Below are positions 23,628 through 38,600 of a DNA stretch of 64,000 bases, piece after piece; the stretch's first letter is position 1; each line of letters opens with the position of its first letter. The position numbers and the translations under genes are program-made. The notes beneath the pieces are model-generated. The model did no database searches and had not been told where the DNA came from. It worked only from the letters and a program-made list of their open reading frames with translations. This DNA comes from Poecilobothrus nobilitatus (taxonomy: Eukaryota > Arthropoda > Insecta > Diptera > Dolichopodidae), in contig OX352774.1 in the NCBI GenBank assembly GCA_947095535.1, positions 35,604,496 to 35,668,495 of the forward strand, in the 5' to 3' direction.

Positions 23628-26600
23628 CTAAAAGGAAATTTTTTTTTGTTTTTAATATAATATGACGTATACAATAATAGCTATTTTTTTTTTTTTTTTT
23701 TTTTTTTTTGAAATAATACTTACTTTTTATATTAAATCTGTTAAAAATATAAAATGAAATTATTTAATAAAATCAAACAATAAAAAATATTTTAAATTTA
23801 AATAATATGTATATAAGTATTTGTATATTTTAAAAATAAATATAATATAGTTCAAAAAAAAAAAAAATATGGTTTATTAGTATTATAAAATTTAATTAAA
23901 ATTAAGTTAAAATTGTTTTTTTGGAAATTATTTCAATTACAAAGGTTATAGGGACTACAATACATATTTCGACAAAACTACTTTATTTCCTTACAAACAA
24001 AAAAAAAAGGTTCATGTACATACTATTTTTTAAGTAAAATTTTCCAAATATATATTAAATATATATTTTTGTTATACAGAGAATTTCAAGAGTAAACAGC
24101 ATAACTTCAGAGAGTGATAATGAAGATTAATAAAAAGAAAAACATTATTTCGGCGAAACGGTTTACATTTAACTTCTTTCTAACATAAGCGGTGTTCAAA
24201 ATTTTTCGTATAATTTTCAAAAAAAAAAAAAACGTCATATTCTTTTCCGTGTATAACCATAACTCAAAAATTGATTTAAAGTTATTTAAATATTTAAAGT
24301 TGTCAGTTTTCATATAAATGTCTAAATCGTTGTCTTTTTAATCGTCTAAATAATTTTTTATTTGTTTTGACGTTACCTTCTTCAAAAAAATATGCAGTTT
24401 ACTGGTCAAACGCGTTAACAGTGGTTTCAGTTTTAAATTAAAATAGTTTGATTTAAAAACAAAAAAAAAACAGTGGTTTAACGAATAAAAAAAGAAATTC
24501 AAAATATTTATTTTTTTTTTTGAAAATTATTAAACAAACTATCTGTCATCTGTCACCTGTTGTGATCTGTCACAAGTAATATTTTACATATAAGAAAAAG
24601 TATAAGCTTTCTTAGTTCCCTATTAAAAAATGCAATTATATACTGTAAGCTGCTTTTTGCAAAGATTTTTTTTTATTTATTGATAACAGTAATCTGATAG
24701 GTAAATTTTTATAAAATAAATAAACATTTTTGACAATTCAATTATATTTTTTCAACTATCTTCTCTACTTGATATTTTCTTAGCTAGTAATTCAAATTAT
24801 TATAGTGACATTTCATACATTTCAAAATAACGAAAAATAAAAAGAAATAAAAAATTGAAAATAAATTAAAGAAAAATTATTTTTTAAAAATGATAAATGA
24901 AATGTATTAAAAGTACAAATGATATCACCTACGCTCAACAGATATTTGATAAATAGTAAAACTATCTCGCCTAACTATTGCGTTAGTCGTGACAAGTTTG
25001 AAAAAAAAAAACCTATTACATATTTAAATAGTTTTATATCAGTTCTTATAAATATGGTTTAATTCAAAATAATGAACTCAAAGAAATTTAAAATTAAAAA
25101 TTTTATATCAATGCCTATTCTAATAATAATATTTTATTTTACAATTATTTGGTAATATAACAATATATATATAGTTAATAATTTCCTTTTTAATAGCAAT
25201 TTTTTTTTAAATATAATTTAAACTTCTCTAAATAAAATAAACTTTTGAGAATTTTATATTAAAAACAATTAAAACAATTTTAAACATCACTACGATTTTA
25301 AGTTTTTTATCACTACCATTCTTAGTTTAAAAAAAAAGGATTTTTGCTTTAAGTGCAAGTTTTTGTTTTATATGCAAGTATTTTTATTTTAAGCCCAAGT
25401 TTTTATTTTTAAGTGCAAGTATTTTCTTTTGAAATGGAAATGATCGTATTTACTTATTTTGTTATATAACTTATATGATCAGTATATAATAATTATATGT
25501 ACATTATTTTTTTTTATATATAGTTTTATATAGAAACAGTACAATACAACATTTTTTTTTCTAGAAATAAGTGCTTATATTTTCTAAAATATGAGTGAGG
25601 TTCCAAGTATGTAGAAATAAATTTTTAGAGTGGAAAGACACTTTTCCAACGAGGTAAAATTAATTTCAGAGTTAAAATAATTGTTAGATCACTATTCTAC
25701 TTAATTAAGATATATATTCAATAGACTTAAATATATAAAGGGAGACTCGGTGGCCTAGTGGGTAAGAGTGTATAAAATACGCTGTAAACACCAAGGGAGT
25801 GTAGGTTCGAATCCCACACACAAATATGTATAACGGTTTATATAAAAAAAAACTAAAATAGTAAGCATTTTCTTAAATGTCCTTTTTGTTCCTGAAAGGC
25901 GAGATGCAGGGATAGCGATATATGTTTTTTAAAAGATGACGTTACAAGGTAACTTTAATACACACTGATTTTATCCCACCGCGGCCCAATTATCTTCAGA
26001 ATCCCCGTTTTAATTTTTTGTAGAAAATTTCAGTATAACAAGAAATTATATGAGTTTTTTTTTTGTTATTATGCTTTTATATCTATTGCTAATTAAAATT
26101 CTTGAGGATGATGAGTAATATAAAAAAATGTAAATAAATAAAAAATGTAAAAGTTGCACAAACAACTTTTATATGTGTATAATATTTATGTGATATTAGT
26201 ATATATTCATAATATTATATTATATACATATGGTATTATAGAGTCAAATAGTATCTTTTACTTATATATTATATTATATAACAATAGATAAGTGCAATAC
26301 GCTTTTATTGCACTTATAAGAAATTTTTGGATTGATAATCGTTAGGCGGTAGGTTCGAATCTGCGTTGGAAGAACTTTATAAACCATTATAGTTCAAGAA
26401 CTTATAAATTCCACCCAAATTAGTTTAAAATAATGAAAAATTGTAAAAATAATATTCTAAGCAGAGTGATACTATATATTGTATTTTGAACATAATAAAG
26501 GGTTCGTATACGGATATTTAAGAGTTGACAAGAGCAACTGTATAGTCTTCCTCGTTTTTTTTTTTTAATTTGCAACCAAACACTTCTAATCAAACAAAAC

Positions 26601-29600
26601 TGTTATTAATATAAAGTTCAGTCAACAATCTTGCATATAAAAAGGATATCTTGCATTTAAAAAGAAATCTTTCATTGAAAAAGAAAATAATTGCACATAA
26701 ACTGGAAATACTTTTTCTCAAAGTGAAAAATTTATATTAATTACAATTTTTTTTTTTAATTTTAAATATATACATACATACAGGTTCACACACACATATT
26801 ATAATTAAATTAAATAAATTACTAAATTAGTACTTTTTAATTAATTATTATTAAATATTTTTTTAATATTAAGTAATTATATAGGAAGGTACATAACAGT
26901 CGAAACAGACTTATAACTAATAATTTTCATATAACTACACATTCTTTTAGTAAAAATCAGTAACAAACATATATTTTCAACATTTTCTTAATATTTAAAT
27001 TTTGAATACTTTAGATACACATTTAAAAAATTAATTTTATTTCCATTATTAAAATTTTGTTTTTTTTTTAGGTTGTTAAATTAGTAGACAAACTGGAGTT
27101 GGTAAATCTAAAAAGAATTTAAATATAAAAAAAAAAGGAATTAATCAAATATTTTTAAGTTCATCAATTAAAATTAATATTGATTTGATTAGAATTTATA
27201 AGCGTAAAAGAGTGAGAAAATTTTAAAAATTAACGTAAATATCTAAAGCAACGGTAAATTGCCCAGCCATATAAAAATCAATATTTTATTCAAAGCCGTA
27301 AACTACGTTAGCTACATCTTGTTATAAAATTTATTAGCTTGCCACCTGTTGGTAATATTTTGAAATTTTTTTTACACTGTGGTATAACATTTTTACCATT
27401 TACATACTATATAAATAATATTAGACAGACTGTCATATAATCCTTTAAAAAAAATAAAATTATAAAATTAACTATCATTTGACCATTTTAGATTGAAAAA
27501 AATATTCAGCAGAAGTTAAAATCTAAACATTTGAAAATTGAACTTTTTCCAACTTTGTGAGGCCTTTATACATATATAAGATATTTCACAAAATTAAATA
27601 TTTGATGAGACTTTTCTATCATTAAAACTCAATTGTTCTATTTTAAACCGTTTAAAATAAACTTTTTAAACAGAACAGAAATGTGCTGAAAAAAACTTTT
27701 AAGAAAAAGTTTTAAAAATTAAAATAAAAATAACCTCAAAATATTGTATACGGCTACACTGTCATAACTTTTAACATTCAAAATTTTAAAAGACTAGCGG
27801 TATTATCCGGAAAATTTAAGTTTTTGAAAATGCTTTTTTGTTGTTGTAATTTTTTTTTCCAAAAATTTTTTAATTTTAATTTTAGAGAACAAAATTGGCG
27901 TTTATGGAAGTTACTGTATTAATTTGATTATGATCTATTAATCGAAAGGGTTATATTCAAATTAACTTCGTGAAGTTCTGTACTAAAATGCAACACTTTT
28001 GGAAATTTTCAACTCAATTGATCAAACTGTTTAAGCAAGACAACAACAAAATTAAAAATCTTCTTCAAGCCCTTGTTCCCAAACGGGTTACTAAAATAAC
28101 CCTACAAAATTGAACATAAATTGGAAACAAACACTTTTTTGGAAGTCTACCGCGCTGAATCGTGTTAATTTATTGGAATGAAATTTATTTGGTAATCCTC
28201 TAAAGCTGAGAATAACACCAGTATAAATTTTGAACTCCATCGGTCGAAACGTTTAATCTGACACAAACAAGAAAACAAATTTTCTGCTTTATTGTAAAAA
28301 AGTGACAAAAAGTGACTCCTTACACTAAGATAAATTATCCCGAGAGCAAAATTTCAAAGTATAACATAAACTTACAACGCATACATGAATACACATATAC
28401 ATGTGTATTTCTTTAAACATTAGAACACAATAAATTTAAATTTTACAAATGATAATATTTAAAATAGTAACGCAAATAATTAAAAATAATCATTGCAAAT
28501 AATAAATATATTATTGTGTTATATTATATATACAGTAGAAAATAGACACAGTTAATTACGAATTATCGTTTCATAACAAAAATAAAGTTTCGCCTGCCTT
28601 TTAATTTCTATACGATAAACAAATATTGTTTATTACGAAATCAGTAAAAAATCCGGTTGATTATAGCGACATCTCTTTTTTTATAAATAAAAACTACTAT
28701 TCTAATTAACCTCAATATTTTTATTACTATTTAAGCTAACCGCATTTTAACAAATTTGTATATTTACTTATGAAGTTATGATTTATTAATTGTTAGATAA
28801 AATATTTATGGATATTCTTTACTTTAGCTGCATCGTTGGATGTTTTCCAAACTTTACTGAGAGATATCTTAAATCAAATGATGAAACGCTATATAAGGAT
28901 CCGATTAAGCGATAGGTATATTAAGGGCTTCAAAAAAGCCCTTTGAAAATTAATGGGGGCAATTTATGTGGAATTCCGAAACCCTTACTGTCCCCATCGC
29001 TTACTTGGACCTATATAACATTTAATCACGTGATCTAAGGCATCTCTCAGTAAAATTTTTAAAAAGATCAGGCAATGTACCTAAAGTAAAGTATCCCGAA
29101 AGAAGTTTGTTTTTTAATTTGTTTTTAGTTTTATAAGTTATTGTTATATACATACATACATAGTTATATTAGTTTTGTTTCGATATATTATGTATAATTT
29201 TCAATGAATCAGAAGAAGAAATCGCCACTACTACATACATATATTAATAAAATACATTTAAAAATAAAAAAAGAATTATATAAATATAATGCAGTTTAAA
29301 TAAGTTTCACCTCTATTTGATTAGAAATACAATGCAACTTTCTTAACTCGAATTCGCAATGGTAATGAACATTTCTCTGAGTTTGACAGATTTCGAGTTA
29401 TAGAAAAAACAAATAGAGCTCCTTCATTTGATTAAAAACTCATTCATTTGTTTAGTTATCACTTACTATTCTCAGTCCTATTTGAGCCCACATAAATCAT
29501 ACATACTTAGCCTATCTATTTAAATCGTATTGAATAAGAATAAAATTCAAATGTTTATTCTGTTTTTAACTTCAGTTCAAATTTTTCAATATCTATATCA

Positions 29601-32600
29601 TGTATGTACATACATGAAATTATATCAATTGACATTTACATAATTTTATTAGGTTACAGTTTTAAATGTTTTCGTTAAAAATATTTTTAACATTTTAATA
29701 ACATGCACTAATTCTAGAGACAAAATAAAAAATATATTAATTTTGTAATAAAAATTTCGTAAATTTTCCGAATTAAAGAAATTTTTGATGCCATACCATA
29801 CTTCGACTTAGAGAGAATTTCGAGCTAAGGAAGTTCGAGTTATGGAAATTTTTTTAGAATATATAATTACTTGAAGTTTCAAGGAAAAGCGAATGTAGTT
29901 CGAGTTAAGATTTCGGCTTATAGAAGTTCGAGTTAAAGAAGTTCTACTGTATTTGGATATTATAACGGTTATTGCAAAAATCAGTTATAACGAACATTTT
30001 TTTTTGTTATTCTGTGAATGTTCATTTCATAATCAATTTCTACTATAAATATTTAATTAATTATGTTAAATTAGAATAAAATTGTTATTTTAAAAACAAA
30101 CAAAAAAAAAATAAAAGATAATAAAAAATTAAATAAATTTGATTTTTTTTTTTGTTTTTACCTTTCTAACAGTAAATTTTTCGTTTCCTTTTTAAATACA
30201 AATATCAAGAAAATTAATAAACCTTGCATTGCATTAAATAAATCCGTAATATAAAAAAATTCTTGATAATCATTTCCAACAAAATATGATATAATCTCAG
30301 CAATCCATGATATACCCATAATAATAAATAAACGTAAAAATATATGAAACCTAAAGAATAATAAACTTTACAATAAAAAAAAATCTGTATTGTAATTAAA
30401 TAAGTACGGACATTTATAATAAGTTATTATAACAAAATTAAAATATAATTATTTACAAATTAAACACATTAATTTTTTAATATTGTCAAAAAGAGAAGAA
30501 AAAAAAATTAAATAATTAAATATTAGAAATTAATAAAATTTAAAAATTAGTATAATATAAGGTTAAATTTCGTTTTAAATCATTTGTTTTGTTTGAATTC
30601 GAAATAAAAATAAAGTAAAATTTTATGTACATATTTATTTATTTTGGTTACCCCACCAGTAGTTACAGTACAGTACAGTACAATGATTAAATTATAATTA
30701 TATTATTGATTTTGTTTATATTATACTGGTTTACTACGCGGTATCAAATATTTTATATAATATTTTGATCTGAACGGGGTTTAATCCCTGAAAAATAGGC
30801 GACTTACGCACTGCACCATTGATCATGTACTCAGCTAACCATATAGCAAAACAAAAAAAAAACGCATATTAACATAATTAAATTAAATAATAATCTTTTG
30901 TAACAAAAACAAATTTTCCTTTAATATTTGTAATTTTATTATGTTAAAAAAGAATTTTATTCTGAAAAATTCGGCCTTGACAACTTCTGTACAAAATCAT
31001 TTCATTCCATATAGAAAAATATATGGGCATGTATTAAAAAAAAAAAAAATGAGAATATCTCAAATTTTTTATGTTTTATTTATTCAAAAAATAAACAGAA
31101 CCGATATTTAGCACTGAAAAATGTTTTATTTATATGTATTTTTTTTATTAAATAAAATTAAAAATACTTTTTTTAAATAGTTTTTATGAATTTTTTAATA
31201 TGACGTATATAAATCACTATTTATATTAAAAAAATTTTTCAAATTTTTCATCATTAAACGAATTATTTTTAAAAGTTTCAAAATTTTTGAATGTTTATTA
31301 TATAGAAACTTTTATCCACACTTTCCTAATATATATAGATAAATATATACATAGATAGATACTTAAATCAAATTTAAGGAAAGTATTATAAATATATAAA
31401 CAATATTTTAATTGTCTATAATCGTTTCTTAAATTTACACCAAACATTTACATTTAGTTTTCTACATAACTATAAAATTGGAGATAACTCGTTCTTATTT
31501 TACGCCATTCAGTTTTTTAATGATTATTTGGGCAAATCTTTTATGATTTTGGTGCTTTAAAATTTTTGTTCTCCTGATGGTATAAATATTTTTATGAAGA
31601 TTATGGCATCCAGAAAACAATCTTTTAATTGTATTAAAAGAAAAAATCGAGTTATCATAATGACTTAACTATGTATTGATTATTAGGTTGCATATTATTA
31701 TAGATGTAATATTAAATTCGTTGTACTTGTACACTATCTTTCGGTATATCTGGTATATTATGTTATTTATTTATAAGATATATTTAGTATTATGAGATAC
31801 AATATATTATTTTATTAATTTATTTTCAATATTTATTATATTTATATTTATTTAATAAAAATTATTAAATAAACAAACATTCAGTTTAATAAATGAATTA
31901 AAAATGTAAAGGTTTAGGAAAAATTAATGTGATTAAAAATAAACATTAAAAATATATTAATAAAAAATGCATACATATTTCTTTCGCTTTTTAAATTTCT
32001 TCTGCTATTATCTTTATTCATTGCTCGACTTAATTCCAATTCAACACCATTAATTCTTCTCCAAGTTAATACAAACAACAGAATATTAAATGTTATTACA
32101 CAAATCAATGGCTGATATAACCATATTGCAGCTGAGTAACCGTCAACAACTATTTGAAAAAAAAAAAAAAAATTAATATAATTAATTAAAAATTATTTAA
32201 TAAAGATTGTCAAAAAAAAAAACAAAAAAAAAAATATTTATTTTTAACCATTTATATAGCAATGTGTATATCCAATTCCTGGTTTAACAGATTCTGGTGC
32301 ACTCGAATTTTGTGTAAAATATAATGCAATTGTATATATTATTGCTACCCCAAAACAACTAACACAATATATAAGAAAACGTGTTTTTTGTGATGATCTA
32401 GCTTTATCATAACTGTTAAAATTAAACCATAAATCAAAACTAATTGCACTCAACCAAAAATATGCTGATAAAATTGATGTATAACAAAGATAACCTTAAA
32501 TAAAAAAAATAAAAAAATTAAACATTTAATACGTATGTATTATTTGTTTAAAAATTTGCTAAATTTGAAAATGATGTAAATATTGAATGTATTATTCAGT

Positions 32601-35600
32601 GATATGGCAAAAGTCTCGAAGTTAAAAGTCCCCCGAGAAATTATGACTCAAAAAATAAGCCAAAAGTCCCTGGGAGATTATAACTCCGATGATTCAGCGA
32701 AAAGTCCCCTAAAATCTAAGACATCCTTATAAAATTATGTATTTATATATTCGTCCAGGCGGGGGGAAATAAAACCTAGAGCAATAAAACCTAATAGGCC
32801 TTATTTCACATTTGAGTTGAGAAATAAGGCCTAATTCGTAAAATTTCGCGGTAGGTTTTATTTCTCATTTCAAAGAGAATTAAAGCCTATAGGCCTTATT
32901 TCACTTTAGAAATATTATATTATTATTATATTATTCCAATTACAAATTTGTAGCTGACTGTAAAATCTGAATATTTTTAACAGGTTTCAAACAATTTTCT
33001 ATATTCTGGTCAGCCCTGTCTTTCGAGCCACTACTTTCGCGCCCACCCTTTCGAGCCTCTCTTCGCCTCTCTCTTAGCCGATCCCTTCACAACTCCCTTC
33101 ACCTTCCCTTGAAGGAATTGGAACTGCTATCTTGCTACTGCTTGCTTGCTTGCACAACAACGGCGCGAACCGGCGCGGTTATTAAATTAAATTATTTTTT
33201 TCCCCATAATTTCAAAAATTCTTTGTAATTAGGAGAGATTTTAATGTTGGCTTCACAATCAGAGTTAAATCAGCTTTTTATGAAGGACACTGACTACTGA
33301 CGCACTTACACAGTGAACTGTGCCAAAAAAAAAAACAGAAAACATTTTATTACTTAAATAAGCTGAAATATATGAGAATTAAATTATGAAAGAAAAATAT
33401 TAAAAAATGTTATTATTGGAATAATAAATTACAATTAGGCTTTAATTCCATTATTTTAAATAAATAATTACTTATCTTATTTCACTCTGGAATGAGAAAT
33501 AAAGTCTAAATCGCGAAATTTCTCGAATTAGGCTTTCTTTCTCATTCGAAAGTGAAATAAGGCCTATTAGGCTTTATTGCTCTAGGCTTTATTTCCCCCC
33601 GCCATTCGTCCATGGTATATTCTATTATTAGAACTAATGACGAATTTTAAAGTTTGGTTACAAAATCAAGGTTGCCCCTTTCTCCAGAATATTTTTTTAT
33701 TTGTTCTGAATAAAAGGTATATCCTGATTTAGTATCCAACTTTAAGATCAATACTTTTTATAAATTTTGGAAATAATTATAATAATTGATTTAAAGAAGT
33801 TAAAATCCCCCGGAGAGTTTTGGCTTGCTTGTTCCTAGGAAACTTATGACTCCGAGACTTTTGTCATATCGCCATATTTTTCTCTGTTTATTCATTCCAA
33901 GTTAGTCTAAAGACTATACATTGAATGCAAAATGTGTAGTAATACGTTATGTGTAATGTCTTACGTGTTATGTGTTATCTTTAAAAAGGAAAAATATACA
34001 GAAAAATGTTTAAGATCAGGTTAGTTTTTGTTTTTTTTAATGTAGGTTTTTATAAAATTAATATTAAATTTAAAATTTTTAAAAAGTCGTTTATGTAAGC
34101 AGTATAAAAAATCGTTCAAAATCGTCTAAATAATAAGATGTTAATATATGTTTAAGATTTTACTTAGACACACATTAACATCTAACATTCACTTTTTTGT
34201 TTTTGATAATTGTAACTAAATAAAAAAATTTTTTAATTATTGACAAGAAAAATTTAATTTTTTTTAAAAATTTAAATTTTATGTAAAGAATCTATTTGAA
34301 GAAAATATTTAATATGTAGCAATAATAATTATAATTATAAATATACTTACCGACTACAGTGCAAAATGTAAAACTTTCTAGAGTTTGTTGTTTTAATAAA
34401 ATATAACCGAGACAGAAATATGATACTGATAATGAACTCAAATAGCAAACTAAGGATTTTCCATGTAAATTACGTAATTTTGGTATTATTAAATATACAA
34501 TAATTGTGATTATCATAAATGGTTGTGATATCAAAAAAGCTATAAAAATAATATTAAAGAATAAATGTTCATAAGAAAAAAGAAATAAATTATCTTACAA
34601 TGAAAATTAAATATAGTTAAATAATATAATTTTATTTAAAAAAATTAATAATTTTAAGTTCTATCATATACATAAATTAGTAACAAAATATATTGATATA
34701 CATATATCAATAAAAAAATAATAAATTTGTTTGCTAGCCCCAGGAAATCCTTAAAAATAAAAGAAATCCACACGTAATCCTAAAAAACGAAATAAAAATT
34801 TTTAAAACGAATAAAGAAAATAAGAAAATCTGAAAATAAAAATAATTTCAAAATATATTATTTAGAATAAAAAAAAAACTCCCAACTATTAGGTAAATTA
34901 AAAAATTAGGGAAACCTAACCTAAATTAGGGAAAATAAATATATACTTTCATTTTACGTTTCCCTATTATTTTAGTATATTTTTAACAATTTATTCTACT
35001 TCTTAGAAGTATAAGCTCCACTGATGCTTCCTTTATATCTTGGATATTATTATAGTTCATTCCTTATTTTATTAATATTTTGAAATAATCTTATGGATGC
35101 TTACAACAAAAACTTTTAAATAATTCTGAAAAAACTTCAACAGTATTTAGAGTCTAGTATCATTGCAATGAAGAAGTTAATTCAAATCGATGTAATGAGC
35201 TGTAGTTTCTAACAATGTAGAAAATATATCATTTAAATGACCTCCAATTTCTTATTGACACGTAATGAATGATTTTGCATTACAACCTGTAACTTTTTCG
35301 GTTTCAATTTTGACATTTCTTCACGAATATTTTTTTTAATCTGGTTTATTGTTTCTGCTTTAAATTTTGATAAACTCTTCTCTTAAAGTAGCCTCACAAA
35401 AATAAATCAGGCGCCGTTATGTGTGGGAATCGGTGAGACAAAGGGAAATATTTTGTAATTTATCGAAATTTTTCGGTCGCCAAAAATTTGTGAAAGGATT
35501 TTCCATTGTGGTTCAGGCGGTGTGTGCTATTCTCTTTGAAACAATATGTCAGAGTTATTCACTACTGTTAAACATAAAAAATTTCCTATCATGGTTGGGA

Positions 35601-38600
35601 ATATCGCCCCTAAAACGATTTACAAATGTTCGTCCATCATCATCTTCAACAAAAATATGAACTTATGTCTCTATTGGTTATAATTCCACACCAAACAATA
35701 CTTCTAACAGGGTATAATTGACGATGATGTAACGAAAAAAAGTTTCAATAACTTCGGTGTTCCTACACTTTACATTCATAAAATTTTTGATAAAATATTT
35801 TAGAATTTTTATTACATCTATAATATTAATCATGAGCTTTTTAATTTCTTGCCGTATTTTTGCAAGCTTTTCATCCTTAGAAGAGTTTCCTTTGTTTTAT
35901 GTTCTGTTGTTTAAAAGTTATTTAATTTTATGAAACTGAAAGCCGCATATATCTCTTTTTTTGGAATCTAAATTTTGTAGGAAAGACTGAATACTTCAAT
36001 GATTTATCATTGACATCTGGAGGAAGTCAGAGACAAGCGACGGAAACAAAATTGAAAGATAAGAAATAACTTACCAAAGACTTTTACCAAAAACTTAAAT
36101 TATGTTCAATGATATTCAATTTATGGTAAACATTTTTTGAACACAATAATTGCACAATAATATTCAGTCTATTTCTTTAGATAAATTATTTTTTGTTTTC
36201 TAAATTATTTTTCTGTCAATTATTTGTATACAAATTGTTTTATGATAATTTTCAGGATACGTATAATAACTTCATATTAACATTAAAATACTTTTACATA
36301 AGGTGTCCCAAGTTAGCAGTGATATTTATAGCAGTAGGTGATAGGGGATATCAAAACAAATGACAATTGATCACAATATATCATGTTAACAATAATATAA
36401 TATGATTTTTCAGTATATGAATATGGTATTTAAGTTTTTAATTAAACTCATATGCTTCTACTTGTATATTAAAAAAAATACTTAAATCAATTTCGTAAGT
36501 TATATATGACAAAAGGAAGGCAGAAATAGACATAAATTTACAATAAATATAAGAACATCATCATCTGTTACAATTTTCCATAGAATTTCTCTGTCATATG
36601 ATTTTTGGTTTTTGTTATTGACATCCCCTATCACTTTCTGTTCTATGTGGGCGCAAAACAAGGAACACCCTGTATAAATATACCATAAAAAAATTTTAGA
36701 CTATAACATAGTGATTAGTAAGCAAAATAACCTCAAAGGTTATTAAATTGAATTAAAATTATTAATCATATGTTTAATCATAATATCTTTAATGATTGGC
36801 TTATGCAAACCTACAACAATAATAACCATAAAATATCTGTAAAATTTGTGAATCATATAAATTAACTTACTAAGAATACTCGTACTAATCATATAAGTTT
36901 ATCAAAATACCAAATTTTAAGATGAAACATAAATGTTTTAAAGTAAAATTTGAAATAATAGTTATTTTTCATATCAAATTATGTATTAATTTTAAAGTTT
37001 ATATTAATTATAAGTTTATAAGTTTATTCACCATTATATAATATGTCTTTAGTTCCAAGATAGGTCTGCACTCCTTTTCAATTTCTTTCGAAAAAAAAAT
37101 TATAATTTCGAAATTAAAAATTGAAGAAATTTATACCAATACTCATTAATTTTGGTTTTTTTTTTTTGTAATATTAGTCATCATAGCAATATTAAGGTCG
37201 CTGCTATTCAAGAGCAAATCTGATTTACAGAAACAGAAAAAACCAATGAATTTTTAAAGCTTTTTGACATTATTAAACTTTACTAAGACGGAAAATACAT
37301 TAAAATGTTACGCAAAAACAAATTATTACAGTGATCCTAGCATGAATATTTTACATTATAAAAGTTGAATACATGTTTCTTAACTGATATTGTATAGATG
37401 TTTTTTATTAATTTTTATTTAACAAAAAAACAACACAACATTAACTCTAGAATATTAATTTTATTTTTCAGACATTAGTACTAAATATGTATTAGACGAA
37501 TCGACTAACAGACCTTCTTCGACACAGTAAATTTGTTTTTGTTGTCTAAAATTTTAATAAGGGGGACTCAATTGAGGACTTAAAAAGAAAAAAAATTTTT
37601 TATATAACATATTCTTATAAATACAATTCTTTTTTTTTTTAAACTAAAAAAAAACTAGAAATAAAAAGTAACAAAAATAGAAATTCCTCATTTACAGACT
37701 TAGATTTTAGTTTTATTAATCAGTAAAAAAAAATAATGGAATCTATGATCTAATACATAACTGGAAAACTTACCTAGCCTAATAAATATGTTTATACTCT
37801 AAAAGGTACACATGAATATTGAAATTACAAAAATTTTCTCATCTGTTAGTCGAATCTACAAACATTACTATTTTAAAGTTAAGTAAGAGGAATTTAATGT
37901 CACACTAATCATTGTTACTAATGACTCAATTACTTAGTGACGTTTCGATTGAATAATCATCAGTTAAATATTGTTCTTTAAACGTACACGACTGATATAC
38001 GACTATCAAATAGTTTAAAATTTAAATTGACGTAAATATATATATATATGTCTATGGTATATTACGTCAATTGTTCGCGCCAAATATAAAAAATACTATG
38101 TAGGCTGTATGTAAAATTAAAAGTTTTAAAAGATGCTAATTTTCAAAAGAAAACAATAAAAATCATTTTAGAATTGTGATTAACTTTGCATCAAAATTCC
38201 AAATTGTTTAAAATTTCAACGTTTCGACTAAAACCGTACAGAGAATACGGAGGAACAAAAATCTTAAAAAATAATTTTTTAACAAGGTTAATAAGGTAAC
38301 AGTAAATTAATAAAGCTTAAAAATTATCCCGTTCTTTGACGTGTTAATAGACTGCAAAAATATTATGCAGAACTTTAAATATAAACATTTGAAAATAGGA
38401 CGTTTTGTAACTTTGAAAGACTGTATCTTTATAATGGATGAAGCTATATATTAAAAAAGTTGTTTCCGAACTTTATTTTTTCAAGAAATATGATTAAAAT
38501 TTCATTGTTCGAACTTAAATGTTATAGAGCAGACGAGCAGATTCCAAAAGTGAAACTAATAAACATATAACATGAAATTCTTCAAAAATATGCTAAACAA

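Larger units (their letters stand above)
23738..30161 (-). other. Gene B intron 5 (6.4 kb), transposon-rich
   Basis: Runs from donor GTAAAAAC to acceptor TTTTTAACAG. It contains a SINE head (25740-25853), a family 1 end fragment (26490-26560, minus), a perfect 12-bp hairpin (26288-26317), a foldback element (28812-29095) and a pogo-like MITE (29330-29949). No other coding exon was recognised. Confidence 0.7.
32495..34350 (-). other. Gene B intron 2 with nested transposons
   Basis: GTAAGTAT to TATTTAAG. About two thirds of this 1.86-kb intron is a pair of nested inverted-repeat elements (32601-33870 and 32758-33603). A 90-bp family fragment lies at 33650-33720. Confidence 0.75.
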
